Origin: Nereocystis luetkeana
Taxonomy: Eukaryota > Sar > Phaeophyceae > Laminariales > Laminariaceae
DNA: 64,000 nucleotides
Reading direction: 5' to 3'
Assembly (NCBI GenBank): GCA_031213475.1
Contig: JARUPZ010000004.1
Coordinates: 3,807,501-3,871,500, forward strand
Every line of letters starts with the position of its first letter. Position 1 is the first letter of the stretch. Below the pieces are notes generated by a model that saw only the letters and a program-made list of their open reading frames with translations, was not told the origin of the DNA and made no database searches. The position numbers were made by a program, and so were the translations under genes. Positions 55,601-62,795 of this stretch are shown piece by piece.

Positions 55601-57596
55601 ATATCTCTCTTCCCCTAGACAGCACCGCCTCCGTACACACAACTTCAAGGTCACACCCACAGGGTCTGCCACTCCGTTCCGCGCAGACCCGAGGTACCCA
55701 CCAGCCTCGATTTGTACGCCACACCACGACCAAACATGAGAGAGGGAGAGCTAGCGTATGCTTATGGGCGTCCATCCTACCCACATAGGCATCGTCGACC
55801 GGCGCGGTTGCTACGAGGGGTTACGATTATACCGTGTTCGCAAAGCGCGCACAATTCGATAAAAATCACACGATTCGATGCAAATCGACGAGAACAGGTG
55901 GGAACGCCGAACAAACCCCCTATGAGAAAAAGAAAAAACGCCTCCTGCTGCTGTACGTACGGTGTAACGGTGCGCCTGAAATTTTATTTCTCTGAGACTC
56001 CTCGCTTGTGGACCTCCGAAAACCAAACCCCCCAAAAAAATGCATTTAACCTTTTTTTAGTACCATGGTAGAAAATATATACCAGGTACATACATATACC
56101 GACAATACTTCCAAGTAACTTTCCCCCGTTTGCCCACAAAGGGGAGTGCAGTCCTAGAGGGGTTAATCACATAATCACACAGAATGTGTATGTCGCGCCT
56201 GTCGCATCCAGTCGTACGGTGACCCTTTTTGGTAACTGCAGTCCCGTTTTCGGGGCAAACCACTTAAATTCTAGGTACTTCGTCCCCAAAACGGGACTAC
56301 TGCGGTTCTAACGACCTGAAATAACGATAACAAAAAGTGACCATTTCAGCAATGGTTGCGGCAACTGCATCATTCGCGGATGATACAACCAAGCAGTTAC
56401 AAGGCAATGCCAGCTGCTGCTGTCAAAGTGAGCTACGCACTACTAACACGTAGCCCACCAAGAAACATGGAACCATAACGCCTAGTTATCTCTGCAACAA
56501 CAAACTGCAGATTACTATCGTATCGGTTCCCGATCCCTAATAATATATTTTTTCCCATTTCAGCAATGGTTGCTTGCGGCAACTGCATCATTGCGGGATG
56601 ATACAAACATGGTGCCCCGAGTGAAAAGGCGAGGAAGGAGTCGTACACGGCGGGGGCACGGGCTCGACACGGTCCTTCCTACCCATGCTTCTAGGTGCCA
56701 CGCTGCGCTGCTCGTATTGGATACGATTGACAACACTAAACAAAGGTATCGTCGTTCGGGTTGCCAGATGGAGCGATCCTATGCACCCGGCATGACCAAA
56801 TGCTACGCCTGCAACGAGAACGAGTGTATTAAAAAAAGCACAACCACAATGTCGGGGGTAAGTTCCTCGGATTACAAGCCCCCCCTATCACTCCGCAAGG
56901 ATTTGGCCCGCCAGAAGCGATACCTCTACGAATGACCTCTTCGTAAAAAGCGTTGCGATAAAAACCGAAGGCACATCCACGCGTACATTTCGGGGAGAGG
57001 TCGGGTCGGGTCGGGTCGGGTCGGGCCGGGTCGACCGGACCCGACCCGACCGGTGATATTCAAAAAAAGTTCCTGACCCGACCCGCGCGTGGGTCCTGAC
57101 TCGTGAAGAGCCCTTGGATTTTTTGCCAGCACATTTACGCGCAGTGAGGGTACTGTTCAATATGTGTTGTACCAAGCCCCAGGTAGTATACCTGGTACCT
57201 GTTAGGTTGCGTAGGGACCATAGTAAATAGGAAGGTCCAGGTCACCTACACGAAAGCGCAGCTTCAGCGTTTTCGTGAAGTCCATTGGGCCGTGCAAATA
57301 CGTTTTCCTTCCTATTCAAATACGCGTATCTCTCAACTGTTTTTCCGGTTCCACTTATTATAATTTCTTAGCGCTAGCCTTTCCCTTCTTTCTATATTTT
57401 GTTCCGCTTCTGCCTTGTATTTCCCAATCTTCCCGACGGACACGACCTCGTCTTGGCTTCCCCCTATATCCTTACATACTTCCTTATCTACGTTATATCA
57501 CCTCGCTCCGGCTCGCCCGTTTGTTACTTCCTCCCATACAGCTCTATCAACTATGGCTGGCAACCTCTTTTTTGGCAAGTTCCGTACTTTATATTA

Positions 57597-57636
<40 letters not shown>

Positions 57637-60600
57637 GCTTGCCTTCCGACAATATAGCGTAGATGCCATCCCAATATAAACCGAATATCCTTCCATTGTC
57701 ATTTAAACTTGTTCATATATCTCATGTTTGTCTTAAGTGGGTGCATTCCTAGGTCTGCTCTCAATACTGTATTACCAGTCCTATCGGGGAGAGGGAGACA
57801 AAGGACGACACCTGTGGCCACGGCCTACAGCGGAGGTCTACACCCAGTTAAGACCACCCTCCGTTTTGAATAATTTTCGGGAGACAATAATACGAGGAAA
57901 AGCATAAATTGTGGGCTTGTCACGAGAAAAAACTAACTTGGAATAAGTACGGTCAGTAGACGCGTGTCACGGTACAGGTATATATCGCCATTATTTTCTG
58001 AAGCACCTCTACTTGAGGAGCTACTTACCTCAATACCTGCAATATATCAAAATCTTACTCCGATTAGTCGGAGCGCAACCCACGACGAACCATCCCAACG
58101 CTCACAGTCGGCACATCACGAATAACCCTTTTTTTTCAAAACACTAATGGTCTTCCAACGGCCGCCCGGTTGGTCAGAAACAAAATTGGCACAAAAAACA
58201 AAATGATGTATACCCCCTATCGTAGCACGCCTCCGTTGTAAAAGACACGACCCTATTGTTAATACTAGATCAGCAACCACGTTCGGTTGGCTTGTCAACG
58301 GGGTGCTCGAAAAAACGGCAATGCCACGGCTGTATTCTGAAGGCCGCTCGCTGAGGGCAAAACCTCAGATTCCGGGGGGCACATGTAATAAGAAGCAAAA
58401 CCCACGATGGACCCAAAAAATCCGTATTTCCCTCCAGTATGTTTACAACACCATATTTGGTTCTGATTTCTATTAGAGGGGACCATAGTGAATAGGACCT
58501 ACGGTACACACAAAAACTTATATATTTAACTATTTTTACCAACAAAAAAAAAAAATGGTCCTATATACTACGGTCACCCGTAATATGACTACTATGCATG
58601 TTCCACCGTACTACGAGGTGGGCTGAAAAAGTAAGTGTGACGATCAACAAAAAGGCGCGAATGGAAGTCGATCGTAGAGTGACGATGAAAAGGCGCGCGG
58701 ACGGAAAATCAATCACCTCCAAAACCATGGCGGCTGTCCGCTCTTGCGCGGCCTGGGTCCGCTCCGCTACCTTCGCCAGCTCGCTCCTGACCGTTCCCAT
58801 TGCCTGCGCCTGTTACGGTTAGGGTTCAACAGATGCCCTTTCGGTTTTCATGATATACGTGGTCGTTTTCGTTTCCGATCTCGTTTTTCGTTTTCATCAT
58901 CATACTACTTTCTCGTTCGAACTTTCAATTTTCGTTTTTCGGGTTCCTTTCCGTTTTCGTTCTCAATTTTATCGGATTTAATTGTAATGATCTGTTTCAG
59001 TTTCCTGTTGATTTGTGTATTAAACTAAAGTATCCGTTGCAGACCACATCCCATCGCCTGGCCCCTGTCATGGTTCCGGTTCAACAAACAGTAAGCAGCG
59101 AGCGGGAAGCTTTCACAGCGTCATCGGGTATATGCGTATCGCTCCAAGTATATAATTATCATTATCAATATCAACATTACTGTAGTTTTCAAGGTAATTT
59201 TCCACACCTCAGGCAGACAGATGATGATCTATTTACCTATATACTATAGATGATCTAGTTCATTGCCTGCTGTTGTGAAAGGTTGTACAGGATCTGCATA
59301 TAAAGCACTGCAGGGTCTGTTTAGTACAGATCCAAGCCAGGAAACATGTGCTATTAATAGATTTTGCACACTAAACAGGTCCCATCCGGCAACATGAGCT
59401 AAATCACACAGGATTGGGAACACATCTGCCTTGAAAGATCTAGATCATGACGTGGGAATCCGTGATTGGTAGATGGTCTGTAGATGATCAGTCCGAGGTG
59501 CGTAGCTTTTATCGTCATCATCACCATCACCAACCGCCTACTACGGAGGACCATAGTAAATAGGACCAAATATTGTCAGAGGAAATTAGGTAAACATATG
59601 GGTTTTAGTGTGTACCGTAGGTCCTATTTACGATGGCCCCCCGTAATAGGTCACTAGTACCACCACCACCAACAACAACTACAACGTAATCTTCATCATC
59701 ATAATCATCATCATCATCATCATCATCATCTTCACCAACACCACCACCACCACCATCATCCACCACCATCATCATCAACGGGACGGCGGGACCTGCAAGG
59801 GCTGCTGCTCACGCTGTACTTTTGGTCGACGTGGCGTGCTTGATCCTTCGGCAGTGCGTTATCCCCTTGCGGACCCCTCGGAAGGAACAACGACCATTAT
59901 AAAAAAACGACAACCTTGGTGATAGCAACCGTCTACGGGTATATTCAATAGAGTGAGCGCCAACCAGCAACAGTACGGGTATCCTAGGACCATGCTGTGC
60001 CCGCGCCGTGCGACTCCTTGCATTCAACCATTGTCACTCGGGCACCAACCATTGCACTAAATATACCTTCACCGCTTTAGGACTGCGCTCTCATTGTGGG
60101 AGGAAACCCATCCGGAACTTTTAGTCAAATCTACTGCAGAGAGAGGGTAAACCACGCAGTGGCCGGTGCAGGGATCGCCAAGTTTATATCGTCAAGTTTA
60201 TATCGTCAAGATTATATCGTCAAGATTATATCGTCAAGATTATATCGTCAAGATTATATCGTCAAGATTATATCGTCAAGATTTTATCGTCAAGATTATA
60301 CCGTCAAGATTTTCCCCCCTTTCATGTCCCAAGGGGGTCGACAGCGCACGGACAGGGAGAGAAAACCGGCGTGTTTTTCTTCCCGGCTCTTAACCCTTTT
60401 ACCACCGCAAAAAAAAAACAGCCCTACACTAGTTCCAAGTAGTTTGTGAGAAAGAAGGGGTTGCAGGACTAAAGGGGTTAACAGTGAAAACCTATGCCAA
60501 ATCTGAGTTTTCAACAAAAACGTCCGCGTCCCATCCCATCCAACAACCAAACGAAAAACCAGATGGTTACCTGGCTCTCGAGCTGCCGCTTGAAGCCGCC

Positions 60601-62591
60601 TAACGCGTCCGTGACAGACCGATGCAAGTCACGGAGACCCTCTTGCGCCCTCGTCACCTGCTTACATTAAAGGGAGGGGGGGGGGGGGGAGTGGGAGTGT
60701 ACTGGGAAGAGGGGGGGGGGGGCAATGAAAGACGGAGACTCTGCACCTTGGTTTCCATCTGCTCAGTACAGGACACAACTACTCTCTACCAGGCATAAAA
60801 TGATGACATCCTCGATCTCACAGCTACAGTCTTTCTATTTCTTCTTCATAGTATATGTACGTAAGCAACAAAATCGAGAAACAGGAACGGCAAAAAAACA
60901 CATACCATGCTATTAATACAAACAGAAAGGCCAGCCCGCTATTAACAGCCCAGGTAGGAACCTGGGCGGCGGAAGTGAGAGGCTCGGTTAAACATGGAGG
61001 TTTGGCCCCTTGATTTTCATCAGCTCACCACAGTATAGGCCACCTCCCATGCATGCCGTAATAATGCAAGCAACCCTCCCCCCTTGCCCCCCCTATTATA
61101 CATAGGTTGGGTTGGCGTCGGTTGGCAACGACAATGTAAAACATGCCGCTCACTACTTGAGCTAGACAACCAGGGTACCGTTTTCTCCCCTTTTTTGTTT
61201 TGGCGGTCGGTCAGAGCTGATTGTCGTAGATCATTTGTGCGAGGTGAACAACCTTTACTCCACACAAGTGGGAATGATCGTATCGCGTAGTGTTCATGGT
61301 AAGGCACCCAAGAGGCGGATACACAATACTCCCATTGCTGTCTCTGGAAATGGCTAAACAGAAAACTAACTTGACTCATTGAAGCTATCATCCATATGCA
61401 AGTCCGCTTCACAAAAGGTTCCTATAATAGTAGGATGCAGCTCACCTTTCATGCGACTCGCCGGACACCTCACGGCGCTTCGCGCTTGGTGCAAGCAATG
61501 TCTGCCTGGTCGGTGAAAACCCGACATGCTCGATGCCGGCATTGTAGGGATGCAAGGGTCTATGGTCATACGACTACGGCCATGAATGAAATCGAGTACA
61601 TCTATCCTATCGAGTACACCCCCCCCCCCCCCCCCCCCCCGGACCGACTTTTCGAGCTCGATATCTCCACAGCAACGCAGCAAGAACGACGTCAACGCCT
61701 AGAAGGCCAAAAGGGGGGGGCTCTATTACGGGGGGCCATAGTTAACAGGACCTATGGTGTACATAAAAACCTATATGTTTAACAAGTTTTACTAACAATA
61801 TTTGGTCCTGTTAACTATGGCCCCCCGTAATAGACACATTTTCGTCAAGGGCTGTACGAAAGCGTGGCCTTTCGTATGGACACCTCCTTTGTTACGAGGT
61901 TATCGAGCTCGAAAAATCGGTCCGGGGGAGGGGCGGGGGGGGGGGGGGGGGAGGAGGGGGGCGTACTCATGTGTTCCTTCCCCGAGCCATTTGACCAGTG
62001 ACCACACATCCCTTTCGAGACGGAGCACGAGGGGGGGGAGAGGCGTACTCATTTGTTGCTTGCCATAGCCATTTGACCAGTGACCACAACTCCCTTTAGA
62101 GACGGAGCACCGAGGGGAGAGGGGGGGGGGGGGGGGTTACTCGCATTATTACGATACGGTAAGTGGCAACGTCCCCGGGGAGAAAGAGTAACGCCGATTC
62201 AGGTTGAATTTGTTACAAGTTGTGTGGGAAAGAGGACGTGTTCGACACTAAAAACGCAATCAGAATGATAACTTCAGCTCAAGAGGGTCGCGAATTTCGC
62301 ACATTTTTTTTTTCGTTTTGATTTTTTTCCCCCAATTTTTTCTGCAACTAACGACCACTCGATGAAGCACGCACGCAGCGACCAAGTAACGACCGATCAA
62401 CCTACCAAATCGTCCATTCACCGCGGCCACAACCACCAACCACGCAACCCCTTCGAGGCAAAAAACAACACCATCGGACGCACCTCTGTAGTGAGCCCAG
62501 CATCGTCCCCGTTATCCTCCTGCACTATCCTGCCCAGTTCCTCCAGGTCGCCCATCTCCGCACCCGCCGCCTTCAACTTATTCTCGAAACC
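41786..62591 (-). CDS. SUN-domain (Sad1/UNC-84) protein gene, spliced, 5' end not found
   Basis: Nine minus-strand exons (62484-62591, 60571-60657, 58717-58809, 53492-53605, 47800-48066, 46492-46583, 45579-45762, 43304-43401, 41786-41897) have GT donors, AG acceptors and compatible phases, and join to 384 residues plus a stop. Residues 1 to about 210 are charged and alanine/glutamate/leucine-rich, as in coiled coils. From about 211 ([10 protein letters not shown]) to 380 there is a full SUN domain: [49 protein letters not shown], then [21 protein letters not shown] proteins sit in the inner nuclear membrane, form trimers and bind KASH-domain tails to join nucleus and cytoskeleton. The transmembrane helix and nucleoplasmic N-terminus are not seen and are probably further upstream. 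The family assignment is firm; the number of coiled-coil exons is not, because short in-phase exons could be missed. Confidence 0.9.
41898..43303 (-). other. SUN intron 8
   Basis: 1.4 kb, A-rich on the plus strand. It holds two CCAATCAG copies (42279 and 42332 area) and a TACCAGGTA palindrome at 42066. The sequence GTTCAAATCCCACC near 42943 resembles a Pol III B box. No gene seen. Confidence 0.6.
43304..43401 (-). CDS. SUN gene exon 8, SUN domain
   Basis: 32 codons plus two bases; acceptor TGCCCAG, donor GTGAGT. VYGMRNK continues from SAPKEFQ, followed by [10 protein letters not shown] and IQTFAI, the family's LG..Y.....QTF segment. The split codon GC|G (Ala) joins exon 9 in frame. Confidence 0.92.
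43463..43530 (-). repeat. Terminal fragment of dispersed element R
   Basis: GTCATTTGTTGCTTGC...CCCCTTTCGAGATGGAGCGCG matches the inverted R-end fragments at 61958-62113. Confidence 0.5.
43593..43652. repeat. (GAA/GGA)n-(GA)n simple repeat
   Basis: GAAGGAGAAGGAGAAGGAG followed by about 20 GA repeats and a short G run. Confidence 0.9.
44121..44334. repeat. (CTAC)n tetranucleotide repeat
   Basis: About 210 bp of CTAC repeats broken by CTTCCTTTCTTT islands. Further (CCCA)n lies at 44468-44496. Confidence 0.92.
44557..44653. mobile_element. TTAA-type inverted-repeat MITE, copy 1
   Basis: Ends TTGACCCTT and AAAAGGGTTAA; arms hold CCGCAGTCCCGTTTTGGGGAC and its inverse. The TTAA flank and CCC/GGG ends are those of piggyBac-superfamily non-autonomous elements; that assignment is inference. 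Confidence 0.8.
44800..44945 (+). repeat. SINE-like tail fragment
   Basis: Matches the tail of the element at 48504-48790 (CGCGATAAA...GAAGG/AATGCC...TGTGACCCCGGATCTGAGTTA), without a tRNA-like head. Confidence 0.55.
44956..44973 (+). repeat. Solo terminal repeat of TA-type MITE
   Basis: TATTTCGGGGAACCATAG, close to the MITE end TATTACGGGGGACCATAG. Confidence 0.45.
44981..45283 (+). mobile_element. tRNA-derived SINE-like element, copy 1
   Basis: The head GTTCCCGGTGGCTTGGTAGGTGG contains a Pol III A box (TGGCTTGGTAGG); GTGGGTTGAAGT is a worn B box. Body and tail (TCGATGAAAATCGACGAGCA, GGCACGTACCGGGGGG, CTGTGACCACGGCTTGTCCAG) align along their length with 52383-52698. The cloverleaf is not restorable, so it is not a tRNA gene. 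Confidence 0.7.
45310..45402 (+). mobile_element. TA-type MITE, copy 1 (left end lost)
   Basis: Starts inside the left arm (AGTAAATAGGACC) and ends with the full CTATGGTCCCCCGTAATA. Confidence 0.75.
45579..45762 (-). CDS. SUN gene exon 7, SUN domain core
   Basis: One base plus 61 codons; acceptor AACAACAG, donor GTATGT. It holds the most conserved SUN core: [16 protein letters not shown], then FSLEHASRM and GSAPKEFQ, the cation-loop and SAPK/F region of the family. Confidence 0.93.
45985..46035 (-). pseudogene. Degraded copy of exon 7 start with its acceptor
   Basis: AATGGAAG then CATCGGCCATGTGGAGTCTG copies the exon 7 start (ACAACAG then CATCGGCCCTGTGGAGTCCG); it reads [14 protein letters not shown] and then stops. 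Lies 230 bp upstream of the true exon. Confidence 0.65.
46492..46583 (-). CDS. SUN gene exon 6, SUN domain
   Basis: Acceptor ACGCAG after a pyrimidine-rich run, donor GTGAGT. Thirty codons plus two bases (phase 2), continuing exactly with the single extra base of the next exon. [18 protein letters not shown] fits the early SUN-domain strand with the STYTP motif. Confidence 0.88.
47084..47130 (-). pseudogene. Degraded copy of exon 5 end with its donor
   Basis: Reads [11 protein letters not shown] then GTGAGT, parallel to [18 protein letters not shown] of exon 5, about 690 bp downstream of it. No acceptor or upstream coding part seen. Confidence 0.6.
47248..47356. mobile_element. TA-type MITE, copy 2
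   Basis: 109 bp between TA dinucleotides; ends TTACGGGGGACCATAGTTAA and its inverse, arms of about 28 bp, AT-rich centre. TA flanks and short arms suggest a Tc1/mariner-type non-autonomous element. One of the cleanest copies. Confidence 0.88.
47626..47645. repeat. C20 homopolymer
   Basis: Uninterrupted C run; (AC)n lies at 47742-47765. Confidence 0.9.
47800..48066 (-). CDS. SUN gene exon 5, linker and start of SUN domain
   Basis: The longest exon, 89 codons, phase 0 at both ends, acceptor TACACAG, donor GTGAGT. It starts [11 protein letters not shown], has a [11 protein letters not shown] stretch, an acidic helical part ([15 protein letters not shown]), and ends in [12 protein letters not shown], matching the DYA..GG start of SUN domains. 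Both ends have degraded second copies, near 48306-48375 and 47084-47130. Confidence 0.85.
48306..48375 (-). pseudogene. Degraded copy of exon 5 start with its acceptor
   Basis: Minus strand GTGTACGCAG then GCTCGAAAGCGCAGCAGCG resembles the true exon 5 start (GTACACAG then GCGTTGCTCGAAAGCGCGGCGGCG), intron side included. In the matching frame it reads [20 protein letters not shown]. No exon end found. Confidence 0.6.
48504..48790 (+). mobile_element. tRNA-derived SINE-like element, second head type
   Basis: The head has an A box (TGGGTCAAGTGG) and a perfect B box inside a 5-bp T stem (CTGGG TTCGAGC CCCAG at 48561-48577). Flanks do not make an acceptor stem, so it is not a tRNA gene. The tail (GAAGGCACGTACC, TGTGACCCCGGATCTGAG) is shared with other local copies. 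Confidence 0.72.
48863..48971. mobile_element. TA-type MITE, copy 3
   Basis: Ends TATTACGGGGGGCC and ATGGTCCCCCGTAATA; centre in the opposite orientation to copy 2. Directly follows a SINE tail. Confidence 0.85.
49361..49545. mobile_element. TTAA-type MITE, copy 2 (long form)
   Basis: TTAACCCTTCTTGGGACTGC at the left and AAAGGGTTAA at the right, 185 bp, with about 80 bp of extra centre. Confidence 0.75.
49750..49846. mobile_element. TTAA-type MITE, copy 3
   Basis: TTGATCCTTTTAGTGCCGCAG to TGCGGTGCTGTAAGGGTTAA; arms recognisable with several changes. Confidence 0.75.
49936..50030. mobile_element. TTAA-type MITE, copy 4 (worn)
   Basis: GGCTGCACTCCCCCTTTTGG and CTCGAAACGGGATTTCGG arms; right TTAA shared with copy 5. 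Confidence 0.6.
50027..50126. mobile_element. TTAA-type MITE, copy 5
   Basis: TTAACCCCTTTAGAACTCCA to GCGGTCCTAAAAGGGTTAA, abutting copy 4. Confidence 0.8.
50140..50620 (+). repeat. Degenerate ~80-bp tandem repeat
   Basis: The motif GACCG/CC..CGGGAAACTTCTCGGAAT recurs about five times with a MITE inserted within, and once more at 53043-53085. Confidence 0.6.
50379..50487. mobile_element. TA-type MITE, copy 4
   Basis: TACTACGGGGAACCATAGTA to TATGGCCCCCCGTAATA; inserted in the degenerate repeat cluster. Confidence 0.85.
50891..51200 (+). repeat. Imperfect 158-bp tandem duplication
   Basis: Two copies starting near 50891 and 51049 share CCCAGGATTT, TGGAAAT, CGGAGGCGTTCTGT, ATTTGCGAA, AATCAGGA and GTTAAATTT in order. 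Confidence 0.75.
51297..51398. mobile_element. TTAA-type MITE, copy 6
   Basis: TTAACTCTTCTGGGACTGAA to CAGTTTGCCCTAAAAGGGTCAA; right TTAA mutated to TCAA. Confidence 0.75.
52383..52698 (+). mobile_element. tRNA-derived SINE-like element, copy 2
   Basis: The head has A box TGGCTTAGTAGG and B box GGGTTCAAGTC, better kept than in copy 1; the tail carries a duplicated GATGAAAATCGA/CATGAAAATCGA. Confidence 0.75.
53492..53605 (-). CDS. SUN gene exon 4, coiled coil
   Basis: 38 codons, phase 0, donor GTGAGA. Peptide begins [20 protein letters not shown] and ends LPASELE. Its acceptor (TCGGCAG) lies in a copy of a local repeat (AAAACGCGGCG...ACGGTTCGCAA on the plus strand). Confidence 0.7.
53618..54226 (+). 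repeat. Four dispersed copies of a ~35-bp motif
   Basis: AAAACGCGGCG(AGAC)AAAA..ACGGTTCGCAA occurs at about 53616, 53740, 53802 and 54191. The first copy, read on the minus strand, supplies the intron side of exon 4's acceptor. Confidence 0.7.
54310..54418. mobile_element. TA-type MITE, copy 5
   Basis: TACTACGGGGGACCATAGTT to CTATGGCCCCCCGTAATA. Confidence 0.87.
54804..55250 (+). repeat. Dispersed element R, copy 1
   Basis: Aligns along about 440 bp with 61185-61618: GTTGGCGGCC, GGTATGATCG, ACTCCCATTGCTGTCTCTGG, CATGTGCAAGTCCG, CACGGCGCTTCGCGCTTGGT, CCGACATGCTCCGTCCCGGC and a final GAGTATCCCCCCC. Function unknown; no coding match. Confidence 0.75.
56115..56166. mobile_element. Right half of a TTAA-type MITE
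   Basis: CACAAAGGGGAGTGCAGTCC then GGGGTTAA; the left half is missing. Confidence 0.55.
56218..56318. mobile_element. TTAA-type MITE, copy 7
   Basis: TGACCCTTTTTGGTAACTGCA to ACGGGACTACTGCGGTTCTAA; the end TTAA sequences are worn. Confidence 0.7.
56992..57090. repeat. (CGGGT)n palindromic pentanucleotide repeat
   Basis: Five CGGGT-type repeats run into CGGGTCGACCGG and then the inverse GACCC repeats; further GACCCGACCCG at 57075. G-runs could form a quadruplex or the whole a long hairpin. Confidence 0.85.
57596..57636. repeat. (TTA)n microsatellite
   Basis: About 13 TTA repeats in a T-rich region. Confidence 0.92.
58471..58585. mobile_element. TA-type MITE, copy 6
   Basis: TATTAGAGGGGACCATAG to TACGGTCACCCGTAATA, with an A13 run inside. 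Confidence 0.8.
58717..58809 (-). CDS. SUN gene exon 3, coiled coil
   Basis: 31 codons, phase 0, donor GTGATT. Two in-frame acceptors are possible (CAG at 58810-58812 or six bases later), so the start may differ by two residues. Peptide includes [20 protein letters not shown]. Confidence 0.65.
59539..59648. mobile_element. TA-type MITE, copy 7
   Basis: TACTACGGAGGACCATAG to CGATGGCCCCCCGTAATA. Confidence 0.86.
59655..59783. repeat. (CAC/CAT)n trinucleotide repeats
   Basis: Mixed CAC, CAA and CAT runs, longest (ATC) run at 59699-59730. Confidence 0.88.
60176..60312 (+). repeat. 14-bp minisatellite
   Basis: ATCGTCAAGATTAT repeated about nine and a half times, the first two with TTT for ATT and single changes at the right edge. 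Confidence 0.93.
60390..60481. mobile_element. TTAA-type MITE, copy 8 (worn)
   Basis: TTAACCCTTTTACCACCGCA to GCAGGACTAAAGGGGTTAA; good TTAA at both ends, arms diverged, A9 inside. Confidence 0.7.
60571..60657 (-). CDS. SUN gene exon 2, coiled coil
   Basis: Acceptor AAGCAG, donor GTAACC, 29 codons, phase 0 at both ends. Peptide runs from [15 protein letters not shown] to FKRQLESQ, with heptad-like hydrophobic spacing. Confidence 0.65.
60734..60758 (-). CDS. Possible micro-exon of SUN gene
   Basis: The minus strand reads GAGCAG, then ATGGAAACCAAG, then GTGCAG: a 12-base METK exon between AG and GT would be phase 0 and would fit between exons 1 and 2. A degraded similar sequence (GAGCTGATGAAAATCAAG) lies near 61000-61025. 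Weak: pyrimidine tract is poor. Confidence 0.2.
61185..61618 (+). repeat. Dispersed element R, copy 2
   Basis: Same blocks as copy 1, ending GAGTACA against a C22 run. It lacks the small segment that contains TACCTGGTA in copy 1 (54925). Confidence 0.78.
61500..62030. repeat. Palindrome P1 built on element R ends
   Basis: The left arm has an R end, a C run and GGACCGACTTTTCGAGCTCG (61641); the right arm has the inverse CGAGCTCGAAAAATCGGTCC (61904-61923), a G run and an inverted R end. A TA-type MITE sits in the middle. Confidence 0.75.
61724..61832. mobile_element. TA-type MITE, copy 8
   Basis: TATTACGGGGGGCCATAGTTAA to its near-perfect inverse; 109 bp. Confidence 0.88.
61958..62113 (-). 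repeat. Two inverted tandem R-end fragments
   Basis: GCGTACTCAT..TGTT..CTT...GCCATTTGACCAGTGACCACA then CCCTTT.GAGACGGAGCAC occurs twice, each after a G-rich run, as the inverse of the R end. Confidence 0.7.
62484..62591 (-). CDS. SUN gene exon 1 (most 5' exon seen)
   Basis: Acceptor CGACAG and donor GTGCGT bound 36 codons, phase 0 at both ends. The peptide is coiled-coil-like ([19 protein letters not shown]) with an acidic end. No start codon is assigned; earlier exons are expected upstream. Supported by splice sites, phase and coding character, not by a family match. Confidence 0.65.
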
Positions 62592-62795
62592 CTGTCGAGA
62601 GTCGAAACCAATCATTGCAAGGTTGCCACCTTCAACTATTAGTAGCACCAAACGGGACAACGAGCATCGAATGGCAGAATCGCATGGGACTTCGAGAGGA
62701 TGGGAATATTCGTATGGCGCATCTGCCGCACCCCTATGTCTCCGTCTTCAACTTCACTCCCATCCCCCCCCCGCCCCCCCTCCGTACTCCGCCCC

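Larger units (their letters stand above)
53606..58716 (-). other. SUN intron 3 (5.1 kb), repeat-filled
   Basis: Contains MITEs, element R, SINE tails (55848-55925 and 57778-57860), pentanucleotide and TTA repeats. A plus-strand frame at 56570-56935 is open but not recognised; a 50-bp stretch of its start (CAGCAATGGTTGC...GGATGATACAA) is duplicated from 56347-56391. Confidence 0.7.

Noticed and set aside
56570-56935. 121-codon plus-strand frame with several Cys, perhaps a transposase or zinc-finger remnant.
   Set aside because: No motif order I can assign to a family; part of its start is duplicated nearby. Left unnamed.
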